The position numbers were made by a program, and so were the translations under genes. The notes under the pieces are model-generated. The model was not told where the DNA came from, did not search any database, and saw nothing but the letters and a program-made list of their open reading frames with translations. Shown one piece after another: positions 16,077 through 23,765 of a DNA stretch of 24,788 bases (position 1 is its first letter; every line of letters begins with the position of its first letter). The stretch covers positions 1-24,788 of the forward strand of contig CAMYED010000010.1 in the NCBI GenBank assembly GCA_947254595.1. The letters run 5' to 3'. This DNA is from an uncultured Gardnerella sp. (GTDB lineage: Bacteria; Actinomycetota; Actinomycetes; Actinomycetales; Bifidobacteriaceae).

Positions 16077-16670
16077 ATGATTGTTGATATAACGCGTTCT
16101 AAGTTTCCAGCAGTAGCCGAAGGTTGCAATATAGTGCCGAACTGCGATTTTACGTGCGATGATTTAGCGCAAAAAATAGCGCCTATTGAAGCTGACTTAT
16201 TCGGTAAAGGCTCATGGAACGAGAGTATGATTTCGCAAGAATTGCAAGCTCCTATGCGCGCGTATTATGCAGACGTAGATTTAGACGAAAATTCAAATAC
16301 TTTATGCGGGTATGCTGGGTACTGGTTTGACGGCGACGACGCGCAAATAATGACAATCGGCGTTGCAAAAAAATATCAAAGAAAAGGCATAGCTTCTAAA
16401 CTTTTAGCAACAATGATCAAAACCGCAAGGAAAATTGGTGCCAAACGCATGCTGCTAGAAGTGCGCGTAGACAATGTTCCTGCGCTCGCGCTGTATGAAC
16501 GTTTTGGTTTTAAGCGCATGGGTTTGCGAAAGCGCTACTATCAGCCGGAAGGTGTGGACGCGTACACAATGTGTGCCGATTTAAGTGAGATTTCAAGCGA
16601 TATTTCAAGCGATATTTTAAGCGAAAATAATAATTTAACTTCCGCAAAAAATAACGGAACCGAGGAATAA
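16077..16670 (+). CDS. rimI: Ribosomal-protein-alanine N-acetyltransferase family (RimI-like GNAT)
   Basis: This is a 197-residue GNAT acetyltransferase. The acetyl-CoA loop is QRKGIA within IGVAKKYQRKGIASKLL, followed by LEVRVDNVPALALYERFGF, the RimI/NAT landmark, and a short final strand near KRYYQPEG. The family acetylates the N-terminus of ribosomal protein S18 and other proteins. The last 25 or so residues are a Ser/Asn-rich tail partly encoded by an exact 12-bp duplication (16591-16614) that is unlikely to belong to the fold. It lies between tsaB and tsaD, a very common arrangement, and its stop is one base from the tsaD start, so translation is probably coupled. No clear ribosome site precedes ATG 16077. 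Confidence 0.92.
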   Translation: MIVDITRSKFPAVAEGCNIVPNCDFTCDDLAQKIAPIEADLFGKGSWNESMISQELQAPMRAYYADVDLDENSNTLCGYAGYWFDGDDAQIMTIGVAKKYQRKGIASKLLATMIKTARKIGAKRMLLEVRVDNVPALALYERFGFKRMGLRKRYYQPEGVDAYTMCADLSEISSDISSDILSENNNLTSAKNNGTEE

Positions 16671-16671
16671 A

Positions 16672-17715
16672 ATGAGTGAAGCAATCGTACTAGGAATTGA
16701 ATCAACTTGCGACGAAACTGCCGCAGCTATTGTGCGCGGACGCACGCTGGTGTCAAATGTGGTGGCATCTTCAATGCAAGAGCATGCGCGCTACGGCGGT
16801 GTGATTCCAGAAATTGCCTCTCGCGCGCACGCTGAAGCTTTCGTGCCGGTTGTTTCTAAAGCTTTAGCAGACGCAAACATGGATTTAAGCGATGTTGACG
16901 CGATTGCAGTAAGCGCAGGTCCTGGTCTTGCCGGTTGCTTAGCTGTGGGAGTTTCGGGAGCTAAAGCCTTAGCTTGGGCTGCAAATAAGCCAATTTATGG
17001 TATTAACCACGTAATCGGGCATATTGCAGTAACGCAATTGCAATTCGGTGACGTGCCGGAAGATGTGCTTGCTTTAATTGTTTCCGGCGGCCACACTTCG
17101 CTTCTTCACGTGAACGATATTGCTAGAAGTATTGACGTTGTTGGCACAACTTTGGACGATGCTGCAGGAGAGTGCTTCGACAAAGTTGCGCGCTTGCTTG
17201 GATTCCCATACCCGGGTGGCCCTCATATTGATAGGCATGGAAGGCTTGGTAACCCGGATACTTTGAAAGTTCCGCAAGGGTTGACGCAAGGTCGTTCCGG
17301 CAAGGAGCATCCGTACGATTTCAGCTTCTCTGGTGTAAAAACTGCTGTTGCGCGCTGGGTGGAGGCACGTGAGGCTCAAGGGCTTGAAATTCCAGTTGAC
17401 GACGTGTGTGCTTCTTTGGCTAATTCTGTGGCAGAAGTGCTTTCACGCAAAGCTATGATGGGCTGCGAGCAGTACGGTTCTAAAACACTTATGATTGGGG
17501 GCGGATTCTCCGCTAATTCGCAACTTCGCGAGCATTTGTTGGCTTGTGGAAAAGAGCATGGAATTGAAGTGCGTTTGCCGGAGCTTAAACTTTGCACGGA
17601 TAACGGCGCTATGGTTGCAATGCTTGGTGTGAATTTGGTGGAAGCGGGTGTGCGCCCTTCCGCGCCTGACTTTGCTATTGATTCTGCAATGCCTCTTACT
17701 ACAGTAAGTTTGTAA
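16672..17715 (+). CDS. tsaD: tRNA N6-adenosine threonylcarbamoyltransferase TsaD
   Basis: The 347-residue catalytic subunit of the t6A complex transfers threonylcarbamoyl to A37 of ANN-decoding tRNAs. Seen features are GIESTCDETAAA at the start, the metal ligands HVIGH (His113 and His117), the nucleotide loop VSGGHTSL, DDAAGECFDK, GGGFSANSQLRE and TDNGAMVA near the end. Length is standard. GAGGA inside the last codons of rimI serves as its ribosome site, and only one base separates the two genes. Confidence 0.97.
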   Translation: MSEAIVLGIESTCDETAAAIVRGRTLVSNVVASSMQEHARYGGVIPEIASRAHAEAFVPVVSKALADANMDLSDVDAIAVSAGPGLAGCLAVGVSGAKALAWAANKPIYGINHVIGHIAVTQLQFGDVPEDVLALIVSGGHTSLLHVNDIARSIDVVGTTLDDAAGECFDKVARLLGFPYPGGPHIDRHGRLGNPDTLKVPQGLTQGRSGKEHPYDFSFSGVKTAVARWVEAREAQGLEIPVDDVCASLANSVAEVLSRKAMMGCEQYGSKTLMIGGGFSANSQLREHLLACGKEHGIEVRLPELKLCTDNGAMVAMLGVNLVEAGVRPSAPDFAIDSAMPLTTVSL

Positions 17716-17739
17716 AGCTTTGGTGTGCTTTAGTATAAT
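17711..17739 (+). promoter_or_regulatory. Possible promoter ahead of trmI
   Basis: A consensus TATAAT lies at 17734-17739, with a poor -35 (TGTAAA, 17711-17716) 17 bases upstream, overlapping the tsaD stop codon. It would give trmI and the phosphatase gene a leader of about 100 bases. The -35 is weak, so this is a candidate only. Confidence 0.35.
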
Positions 17740-17843
17740 CTGGTAAATTTTACTGAGCTTTAGTGTGGGTTTGCCGTAAAATAAGTATTGGTTTTTCTCA
17801 TTAAATGTGATTTTGTAGATTCATAGTCTAAGTGAGGTGTTTT

Positions 17844-19004
17844 GTGCAGTCAGTAAATTCGCGTAGTGGAATGTTGCGAGTAGGTGAAAAAATTCAATTC
17901 ACCGATCGTAAAGGTAAGCGAATTACTGCGCAACTTGTTTCGGGCGGATTTACGCAAACTGAGCATGGTCTTATTTGTCACGACGACGTGATTGGCCAAA
18001 GCGAAGGCATTGTTGTAACTACTGTTAGTGCAAAGCGCGAAACTCAACAAACACGCGAAAATCAAGAATCTAAAGACCTTTCAAAATCTGGCAATAAGCC
18101 TTGGAAAGCAGCTCGCGCTATTGGCGGATGGGATTACGTTGTTATGCGGCCGCGCATGGTTGACTACGTGCTTTCTATGCCTAGAGGCGCGCAAATTATG
18201 TATCCTAAAGATATTGCGCAAGTGATTGCTTTAGGAGATATTCGTTCCGGCATGCGCGTTTTGGAGTCGGGGGCTGGCTCTGGTGCTATGAGCTTAAGTC
18301 TTTTGGACGCAGTTGGGGAGTGCGGAAAGCTTACTACTATTGAGCTTCGACCGGATTTTGCGCGCATTGCCGAGTCCAACGCAACTTTGTACTACGGAAA
18401 GCGTCCAGAATGGTGGAATTTGCTTACTGGCGATTTTGATTCTGTTGCAAAAACTTTGGACGCGCACAGCGTGGATCGAATTATGCTCGACATGCTTGAC
18501 CCTTGGAATCGACTTGAACAAGCGCATCGCGTGATTGTGCCGGGAGGCGTGCTTATTTCGTACGTGACGACTACGACGCAAATGTCTCGAATGGCTGAAG
18601 CTTTGCGAGAAAGCGGCGAATGGACTGAGCCGGAGATTCAGGAAACGCTTGAGCGTACGTGGAAAGCGCAAGGTTTGGCGGTTCGTCCGGATCACGCGAT
18701 GATTGGTCACACTGGATTTTTGATTGTTTCGCGCGCAATGGCTGAAGGTTTTACAGCTTTGAAAAAGCGCGAGCATGGCACTAAAGACACAGTTAGCGAT
18801 ATTGACGATATGACTGCCGAAGAGCGCGCTGAGCAGTTGGAAGACTTGTCTTTGCGCGATATTTCGGATCGTAAATTGCGTAAAGTTTTGCGCGATTTAG
18901 ACGTGCAGCTTGCGCAATTGCCGGAAGATTTGCAGTTGCAAGATTCGCAAGATTTGCAAGATTCGCAGTCTGCACAACAATCAGCGCATAATCAAGCTAA
19001 GTAG
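17844..19004 (+). CDS. trmI: tRNA (adenine-N1)-methyltransferase, m1A58
   Basis: The 386-residue protein is an actinobacterial TrmI. An N-terminal beta domain (1-60) leads through a charged linker to a SAM-dependent methyltransferase fold, with motif I LESGAGSGAMS (about 140-150), LTTIELRPDFA, LDMLDPWN, and a late AMIGHTGFLIVSRA. It methylates A58 in the T loop of tRNAs. The C-terminal tail (from about 325) is acidic and then Gln/Asp/Ser-rich, encoded by short gat-ttg-caa-type repeats. I chose GTG 17844, six bases after GAGG, over an upstream GTG at 17832 that lacks such a site. The gene ends nine bases before the SixA-like gene. Confidence 0.92.
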   Translation: MQSVNSRSGMLRVGEKIQFTDRKGKRITAQLVSGGFTQTEHGLICHDDVIGQSEGIVVTTVSAKRETQQTRENQESKDLSKSGNKPWKAARAIGGWDYVVMRPRMVDYVLSMPRGAQIMYPKDIAQVIALGDIRSGMRVLESGAGSGAMSLSLLDAVGECGKLTTIELRPDFARIAESNATLYYGKRPEWWNLLTGDFDSVAKTLDAHSVDRIMLDMLDPWNRLEQAHRVIVPGGVLISYVTTTTQMSRMAEALRESGEWTEPEIQETLERTWKAQGLAVRPDHAMIGHTGFLIVSRAMAEGFTALKKREHGTKDTVSDIDDMTAEERAEQLEDLSLRDISDRKLRKVLRDLDVQLAQLPEDLQLQDSQDLQDSQSAQQSAHNQAK

Positions 19005-19013
19005 GAGAGCATT

Positions 19014-19571
19014 ATGGCATCACCAATGAAAAAGCTTATGAAGAAAGCACATCATAGTAAGTATGTTTTGTTGCTGATGCGTCATGCGAAGGCTGAAGCT
19101 CCTCAAATGGGCGATGATTGGGGTCGTAATCTTACAGATAAAGGCTTGAAGCAGGCGAAAATTATGGCAAAGGGCTTGGAGTCTTTGAAGCTTGTGCCGG
19201 ATTATATTGTGTGTTCTAGTGCGAACCGCACTGAGCAAACTTTGAAGCGCATGTTGAAGCGTTTTGGTGATGCGCCTGTTGTTGAGTCGCGCAAAAGTCT
19301 TTACGATGGCGGAATGCAGTCGGTTATGGACGAGTTGCAGTCGGTTCGAGGTGATGTTCATACGACGATGATTGTTGGGCATGAGCCGACGATGTCTATG
19401 GCTGCGCAGTGGCTTTCTTCGCCGGATTCGGATCCGGATGTGCTTGGGGCAATGCGTTTGGGTCTTGCTAATGCGTCGGTTGTGGTGCTTGTGTCTGATC
19501 GTCCATTTGCAACTTGCGGCTTGCGCGGCGCCACAGCCCTCGCAATCCTAACCCCCAAATCCTTTGCCTAA
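19014..19571 (+). CDS. SixA-like histidine phosphatase
   Basis: The 185-residue product is a small histidine-phosphatase family protein. The phosphate-accepting RHA motif is at Arg23-His24 (LLLMRHAKAE), the second catalytic histidine at 123 in IVGHEPTM, with CSSANRTEQT between. SixA enzymes remove phosphate from histidine on phosphotransfer domains; the actinobacterial target is unknown, and a small-molecule substrate is equally possible. AGGAG precedes ATG 19014 and the gene follows trmI by nine bases, so they are likely one transcript. No terminator is evident after it. Confidence 0.88.
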   Translation: MASPMKKLMKKAHHSKYVLLLMRHAKAEAPQMGDDWGRNLTDKGLKQAKIMAKGLESLKLVPDYIVCSSANRTEQTLKRMLKRFGDAPVVESRKSLYDGGMQSVMDELQSVRGDVHTTMIVGHEPTMSMAAQWLSSPDSDPDVLGAMRLGLANASVVVLVSDRPFATCGLRGATALAILTPKSFA

Positions 19572-19714
19572 CCACACGCAATTAAGCATATAAATTAAGC
19601 TTATAACGACACCCCAAGTTCTTGAATGACCGCTTTTAAGCATTTCTTTGCTAGGCTAAAACGAGTTGAAAGAAACAAATTTGTGTTGACGAAAAGAAAT
19701 TTTTTGGAGTGCGT

Positions 19715-22072
19715 ATGTCTAAGACTTTAACTTCGGTGTCGGGTTTCCCACGTATTGGCGCTAATCGTGAGTTGAAAAAAATTATTGAACGCTACTGGAA
19801 GCAGGATGCTTCTTTGGATGAAGTGCGTGAGGTTGCGCAATGTTTGCGCGCTAAGCATTGGCGTTTGCAAGCGGAAGCTGGGATTGATTTAATCCCAAGC
19901 AATGATTTTAGCTACTATGATCAAATGCTTGACACTGCTATTTTGCTGGGTGCCGTGCCGAAGCGTTATGGTGATTTGAATTTTGAGAATGCTGAAGACA
20001 CGCTTTTTGCTATCGCTCGCGGATACCAGGGTGAGCGCGGTGACGTTACTGCGTTGCCGATGAAGAAGTGGTTTACTACAAACTATCATTATATTGTGCC
20101 GGAAGTTGAGAATCCGGAAGGCTTGCGTTTGGCTGGAACTAAGCCTTTTGACGAGTTTTTGGAGGCTCGCGCGCAGGGTTTGGAAACGAAGCCTGTGCTG
20201 ATTGGCCCTTACACTTTCTTGAAGTTGGCTCGTACTCCTGAAGCTCAGGAGTTGGAAGTAACTGAGTCTGTGATTTCGGCTCTGGCTAACGCTTATGCGA
20301 GTATTGTTAAGCGTTTTGGTGAGCTTCACGCAACTTGGCTGCAGTTTGATGAGCCTTATTTGGCGCTTGATAAAGAAGATGGCGACTTGGAGCTTTTTGA
20401 AAAGTTGTACGAACCGATTCTAAATGCTCGCTCACAATCCGCAAAAGATCAGCCGGTTAAGCTGCTACTTAATACTTATTTTGGAAATATTGCTGACGCT
20501 TACGAGACTGTGAATAATCTTGGTTTTGACGGTATTTGCGTTGATTTAGTTGAAGGCAAGGACGAGAATCTTTCAGCAATCGAACGCTACGGCTTAAACG
20601 ATAATACTACGCTTTTTGCTGGCGTTGTGAACGGCCGAAATATTTGGCGTAACGATTATGCTGTGAGCCTTGGTCTGATTGATGCTTTGCGTGAGAATAT
20701 TACGGATCGCGTTGCTGTTTCTACTGCTTGCTCGCTTCTTCACGTGCCTTTTAGCACTTTTGGTGAGGATGCTTTGGGTGCGGATGTTTTGCAGCATTTT
20801 GCTTTTGCTGTTGAAAAGTTGCAGGAGATTCGCGATATTGCAAATCTTGCTGCAGAAAGTGACGAAAATCGCAAATCAAGTAACGTTTTGGCTAAAAATC
20901 AGGCTTTGTTTGACGGTTCGCGCGTGAAGGCGGATACTGCTGTTGCTAATCGTCTTGCGAATCTTAAGGATTCTGATTTTGTGCGACTGCCGGAAAGGGC
21001 GGAGCGTCAGCGTTTGCAAAAGGAAGCGCTTGGCTTGCCGGATTTGCCAACGACTACTATTGGATCCTTCCCGCAAACTAAGGATATTCGTAACGCTCGT
21101 GCCGCTCTTCGTAAGGGTGAGATTTCGCGCGAAGCTTACGACGAGTTTATGCGCGATCGCATTGCCAAGTGCATTGAGCATCAGGAGCAGATTGGCTTGG
21201 ATGTGCTTGTTCATGGCGAGTTTGAGCGCAACGACATGGTTGAATATTTCGGCCAGCATTTGCGCGGCTTTAAGTTTACGAAGAACGCTTGGGTGCAGTC
21301 TTATGGCACTCGCTGCGTGAAGCCTCCAATCGTGTGGTCGGATGTTTCTCGCGAGTCTGCAATTACCGTTGCGTGGAGCGCTTATGCTCAAAGCTGCACG
21401 AATCGCGTTGTTAAGGGCATGCTTACTGGCCCTGTGACGATTCTTAACTGGTCTTGGCCTCGCGAAGATATTACTCACGAGCAGCAGACTCAGCAGTTGG
21501 CTCTTGCTATTCGCGATGAAGTGTTGGATTTGGAGCGCGCTGGTATTCGTGTGATTCAGATTGATGAGGCTGCTTTGCGCGAAAAGTTGCCGCTTCGCCG
21601 TTCTGATTGGCATAAGAAGTATTTGGATTGGGCGATTGCTGCTTTCCGCTTGGTTCATTCTGCCGTTGCTGCGACTACGCAAATTCACACGCATATGTGC
21701 TATTCGGAGTTTAATGACATTATTCGCGACATTGATGCTATGGATGCGGATGTGATTTCTTTCGAGGCTTCTCGCGGCGACTTGGTTGTGCTTGACGCTA
21801 TTCACGACGCGCATTTTGAGACTGAGGCTGGCCCTGGCGTTTACGACATTCATTCGCCACGCGTGCCTGGTAAGGCGGAGCTTGTGGAGCGTATTCACGA
21901 GATTTTGCGCAAGATGCCTGCGGAGAAGCTTTGGATTAACCCAGATTGCGGTCTTAAAACTCGAGGCGACGCTGAAACATGGCCAAGCTTGGAGAATCTT
22001 GTTGCTGCTGCTAAAGAGGTTAGGGAAGAATTGCAAGATAACAAGCTAAACGATCAGCAGAGTAGGGGGTGA
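19715..22072 (+). CDS. metE: Cobalamin-independent methionine synthase
   Basis: The 785-residue enzyme transfers a methyl group from 5-methyl-tetrahydropteroyl-polyglutamate to homocysteine. The N-terminal half starts with SGFPRIGANRELK and contains TNYHYIVPE. The catalytic C-terminal half has TTIGSFPQT, GEFERNDMVEYF and the zinc site His660, Cys662, Glu684 and Cys745 (HMC, FEAS, NPDCGLK), whose spacing matches His641/Cys643/Glu665/Cys726 of the E. coli enzyme. All ligands are intact. I chose ATG 19715, five bases after TTGGAG, over an upstream GTG at 19709. metF follows after three bases, forming a methionine operon. No SAM riboswitch is recognisable in the 143-base upstream gap. Confidence 0.98.
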   Translation: MSKTLTSVSGFPRIGANRELKKIIERYWKQDASLDEVREVAQCLRAKHWRLQAEAGIDLIPSNDFSYYDQMLDTAILLGAVPKRYGDLNFENAEDTLFAIARGYQGERGDVTALPMKKWFTTNYHYIVPEVENPEGLRLAGTKPFDEFLEARAQGLETKPVLIGPYTFLKLARTPEAQELEVTESVISALANAYASIVKRFGELHATWLQFDEPYLALDKEDGDLELFEKLYEPILNARSQSAKDQPVKLLLNTYFGNIADAYETVNNLGFDGICVDLVEGKDENLSAIERYGLNDNTTLFAGVVNGRNIWRNDYAVSLGLIDALRENITDRVAVSTACSLLHVPFSTFGEDALGADVLQHFAFAVEKLQEIRDIANLAAESDENRKSSNVLAKNQALFDGSRVKADTAVANRLANLKDSDFVRLPERAERQRLQKEALGLPDLPTTTIGSFPQTKDIRNARAALRKGEISREAYDEFMRDRIAKCIEHQEQIGLDVLVHGEFERNDMVEYFGQHLRGFKFTKNAWVQSYGTRCVKPPIVWSDVSRESAITVAWSAYAQSCTNRVVKGMLTGPVTILNWSWPREDITHEQQTQQLALAIRDEVLDLERAGIRVIQIDEAALREKLPLRRSDWHKKYLDWAIAAFRLVHSAVAATTQIHTHMCYSEFNDIIRDIDAMDADVISFEASRGDLVVLDAIHDAHFETEAGPGVYDIHSPRVPGKAELVERIHEILRKMPAEKLWINPDCGLKTRGDAETWPSLENLVAAAKEVREELQDNKLNDQQSRG

Positions 22073-22075
22073 GTT

Positions 22076-22930
22076 GTGGCTTATAAACCTAAGTTTTCGC
22101 TGGAAGTTTTTCCTCCTAAGCGCACATCTCCTATTGGTACGATTTACGATACTTTGGATGGCTTGAAGGGTCTTGACCCGGATTTTATTTCGGTTACTTA
22201 CGGCACTGGAAAGCTGCAGGATCGTACTGCTACTGCGCGTATTGCTCATACTATTCGCTCCGAATACGGTATTGACGCGGTTGCTCATTTAACAGCTCGC
22301 TACCTTGATTATGATGCTGTTGATGAAGCTTTGGAAATGTTTGATAATGCTGGCGTTTCCGGCATTTTGGCTTTGCGCGGCGACGTGATTGCAGGCCAGG
22401 AGGCGGCAGGCGTTTTTGAGCATGCTAGCGACTTGGTTTCCTACATTCGTTCCAAGCGCCCGGATTTGCCGATTTTGGGCGCTTGCTACCCGGAGAAGCA
22501 TCCGGAAGCGGAAACTTTGCAGGCGGATATTGAGAATCTTAAGCGCAAGGTGGATGCTGGCGTTACGCACTTAATCTCGCAATTGTTTTACGATAACGAA
22601 GATTTTTTGCGCTTCCGTGATTTGGTGCGCGCTTCTGGAATTGATGTTCCGATTGAGGCTGGCGTGATGCCTGTGGCTAACGCTTCGCAAGTGCAGCGCA
22701 TGACCAGCCTTTGCTCATCGCGTATTACTTCGCAAGTTTCCGCAATGATGGAACGTTGGGGGAGCAATGCTGAGTGCTTGCGTGACGCCGGTAGTATTTT
22801 TGCGTCCCAGCAGATTAACGATTTGATTGCTGAAGGCGTGGATGGTATTCACTTGTATACCATGAATCATCCGGGTATTGCGCGCAGAATTTGGTCGAAT
22901 GTGAAGCCGCTTTTTACGAAGATTGGCTAG
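22076..22930 (+). CDS. metF: Methylenetetrahydrofolate reductase
   Basis: The 284-residue flavoenzyme reduces 5,10-methylene-THF to 5-methyl-THF, the methyl donor that MetE consumes. Landmarks are FSLEVFPPKR at the start, SVTYGTG, LALRGD, a THLISQLFYD segment and GVMPVANASQV, in the order expected for a TIM-barrel MetF. The start is GTG 22076, six bases after AGGGGG, which overlaps the metE end; translation is likely coupled. Length is typical. The gene closes the operon; a small hairpin at 22938 and the palindromic region follow. Confidence 0.97.
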   Translation: MAYKPKFSLEVFPPKRTSPIGTIYDTLDGLKGLDPDFISVTYGTGKLQDRTATARIAHTIRSEYGIDAVAHLTARYLDYDAVDEALEMFDNAGVSGILALRGDVIAGQEAAGVFEHASDLVSYIRSKRPDLPILGACYPEKHPEAETLQADIENLKRKVDAGVTHLISQLFYDNEDFLRFRDLVRASGIDVPIEAGVMPVANASQVQRMTSLCSSRITSQVSAMMERWGSNAECLRDAGSIFASQQINDLIAEGVDGIHLYTMNHPGIARRIWSNVKPLFTKIG

Positions 22931-22982
22931 TTCACAGCGTTACACGCGCGTAACGAAACTAACGCATTTATACCAGTGTGGT

Positions 22983-23074
22983 AGAGATTTGAGATTTTTC
23001 GCACTGAGCGAGGTGAACGTCAGAGCCGCAGGCTGCTGATTCGCCGAGCGAAGAAGAAAAATCGAAAAATCTCT
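22983..23074. repeat. Large imperfect palindrome 1 (about 92 bp), possible structured RNA or palindromic repeat
   Basis: The outer helix AGAGATTT (22983-22990) pairs with AAATCTCT (23067-23074). After a small internal loop GATTTTTC (22993-23000) pairs with GAAAAATC (23056-23063). Inside, GGTGAA (23012-23017) pairs with TTCGCC (23040-23045, one G-T), TCAG with CTGA, and AGCC (23024-23027) with GGCT around a GCA loop. The inner helix is flanked on both sides by the same hexamer GAGCGA (23006-23011 and 23046-23051). Such layered pairing is well beyond chance. No coding potential is seen. Confidence 0.85.
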
Positions 23075-23105
23075 GCGATTGAATGATGTTATTAACGATT
23101 AAACA

Positions 23106-23253
23106 CGCAGAGTTTGGGGGATTTCTCTACGAGCACTAAAAGAGGACTGAGAAGCTACATTCTTTAAATATAGGCGAACACACTAAACTCTTTTAGCAGC
23201 CAGAGCGCACGAAGGACGGGACGTGCGAGGAGAGAAATCCCCCAAAACTCGCG
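23106..23253. repeat. Large imperfect palindrome 2 (about 148 bp) with two internal hairpins
   Basis: Terminal arms of about 22 pairs enclose the element: GGGGGATTTCTCT (23116-23128) pairs perfectly with AGAGAAATCCCCC (23231-23243), extended outward by GAGTTT/AAACTC and CGC/GCG with one bulge on each side. Inside are a 9-bp helix CTAAAAGAG (23136-23144) with CTCTTTTAG (23188-23196), and a hairpin CGCACG (23206-23211) with CGTGCG (23222-23227). Together these would fold as a three-way junction. The CGCAGAG at its left end also ends palindrome 1 in reverse, suggesting related termini. It could be a MITE-like repeat or an RNA; no transposase is present. Confidence 0.85.
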
Positions 23254-23312
23254 CCACGTCAAGCTAGAACTCGCGCCACGTCAAGCTAGAACTCGCGTCA
23301 CGCCAAACGAGA
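23247..23312. repeat. 22-bp direct repeats, three copies
   Basis: Two exact copies (23247-23268 and 23269-23290) beginning actcgcgccacg are followed by a third with a few changes (23291-23312) and a partial fourth. The first copy overlaps the right arm of palindrome 2, so the array seems to have grown from the end of that element. There are no spacers, so this is not CRISPR. Confidence 0.92.
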
Positions 23313-23333
23313 ACTCGTGTCGAGTTGAATATA

Positions 23334-23438
23334 AAAACGCGCGCTTAGGTTGTTGAAATATAAAGTTGTGCTATAAACAAAAGTTTAGGCACATGTATGT
23401 TTTATAGTGCGTAAGCGCGTTTTAGTCGTTTTTTTTTT
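23334..23438 (+). terminator. Inverted repeat followed by ten T, possible terminator
   Basis: AAAACGCGC (23334-23342) with an adjacent GCTTA pairs with TAAGCGCGTTTT (23412-23423), 12 pairs with a two-base bulge. An inner helix CTATAAA (23371-23377) pairs with TTTATAG (23401-23407). Five bases after the outer arm come ten T (23429-23438). The long hairpin loop is unlike a minimal terminator, but placement fits the 3' end of a plus-strand transcript from metF or from the palindromic region. Confidence 0.45.
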
Positions 23439-23509
23439 ATTTGCTATTTATAAATCCTTACGGCAGTAGGGCTGCAGTGGGGTTTATGTTGTAATTATTT
23501 GGCAGAATA

Positions 23510-23530
23510 TTATAAAACAATTGTTTATAA
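23510..23530. promoter_or_regulatory. 21-bp palindrome upstream of the surface-protein promoter, candidate operator
   Basis: TTATAAAACAATTGTTTATAA is, apart from one extra A, a perfect inverted repeat centred on CAATTG. It lies just upstream of the predicted -35 element, where a repressor or activator dimer could act. The regulator is unknown. Confidence 0.5.
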
Positions 23531-23532
23531 GA

Positions 23533-23562
23533 TGTACAAATATTTTTTTCTGATGTTATAAT
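23533..23562 (+). promoter_or_regulatory. Predicted promoter of the surface-protein gene
   Basis: TGTACA (23533-23538) and a consensus TATAAT (23557-23562) are 18 bases apart. A start near 23569 would give a leader of almost 200 bases before ATG 23766, unusually long compared with the rest of the window. Confidence 0.55.
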
Positions 23563-23585
23563 GTACCTACGAGGTGACTGTATTT

Positions 23586-23609
23586 ATGCATGTGATGCGT
23601 ATTGCTTAA
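23586..23609 (+). CDS. Possible seven-codon leader peptide
   Basis: ATG 23586 opens a seven-codon frame (MHVMRIA, then TAA) preceded by GAGGTG at 10 bases. It lies in the predicted leader of the surface-protein gene and just before a hairpin, the layout of an attenuator-type leader. Short frames arise often by chance, and no repeated amino acid codon is present to suggest which signal would be sensed. Treat as a weak candidate. Confidence 0.2.
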   Translation: MHVMRIA

Positions 23610-23617
23610 CTCCTTCT

Positions 23618-23648
23618 CGAATCGTTGCCGACGTTTGCCAATGATTCG
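23618..23648 (+). promoter_or_regulatory. Leader hairpin upstream of the surface-protein gene
   Basis: CGAATCGTTG (23618-23627) pairs with CAATGATTCG (23639-23648), ten pairs with one G-T, around an 11-base loop. No T-run follows, so it is not an intrinsic terminator. It could stabilise the message or control ribosome access. Confidence 0.5.
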
Positions 23649-23765
23649 TCAATAAGAAAGCGTATGTAGTCGCGAAGTAAATAGTCAGTAAGTTACAAGC
23701 GTGTTGAAAACGTATGCAATGCGCATAAAAATTAAAAATTATGCATAAATGTAGAAGGAGAAATC

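Larger units (their letters stand above)
22931..23765. other. 835-bp gene-free region with palindromic and repeat elements
   Basis: No credible protein gene of more than a few codons is present on either strand between metF and the surface-protein gene. In order it holds a short hairpin without T-run (CGTTAC/GTAACG, 22938-22955), two large palindromic elements, a 22-bp repeat array, a third inverted repeat with a T-run, a 21-bp palindrome, a promoter-like pair, a possible leader peptide and a leader hairpin. Each is listed separately. Confidence 0.85.

Noticed and set aside
19572..19714. SAM or cobalamin riboswitch before metE
   Set aside because: I looked for S-box and B12-box features and for a terminator/anti-terminator pair and saw none in 143 AT-rich bases.
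20876..22036. 386-codon open frame on the minus strand opposite metE
   Set aside because: metE is a full, conserved gene with intact catalytic residues on the plus strand. The antisense frame gives a low-complexity Arg/Leu/Asn-rich product with no recognisable domain, as expected from codon bias.
23085..23141. 18-codon frame starting with two ATG codons across the left arm of palindrome 2
   Set aside because: There is no ribosome site, and the frame overlaps one arm of a palindrome that explains the sequence better.
23247..23312. Possible CRISPR array from 22-bp direct repeats
   Set aside because: The copies are directly adjacent with no unique spacers, and no cas gene is in the window.
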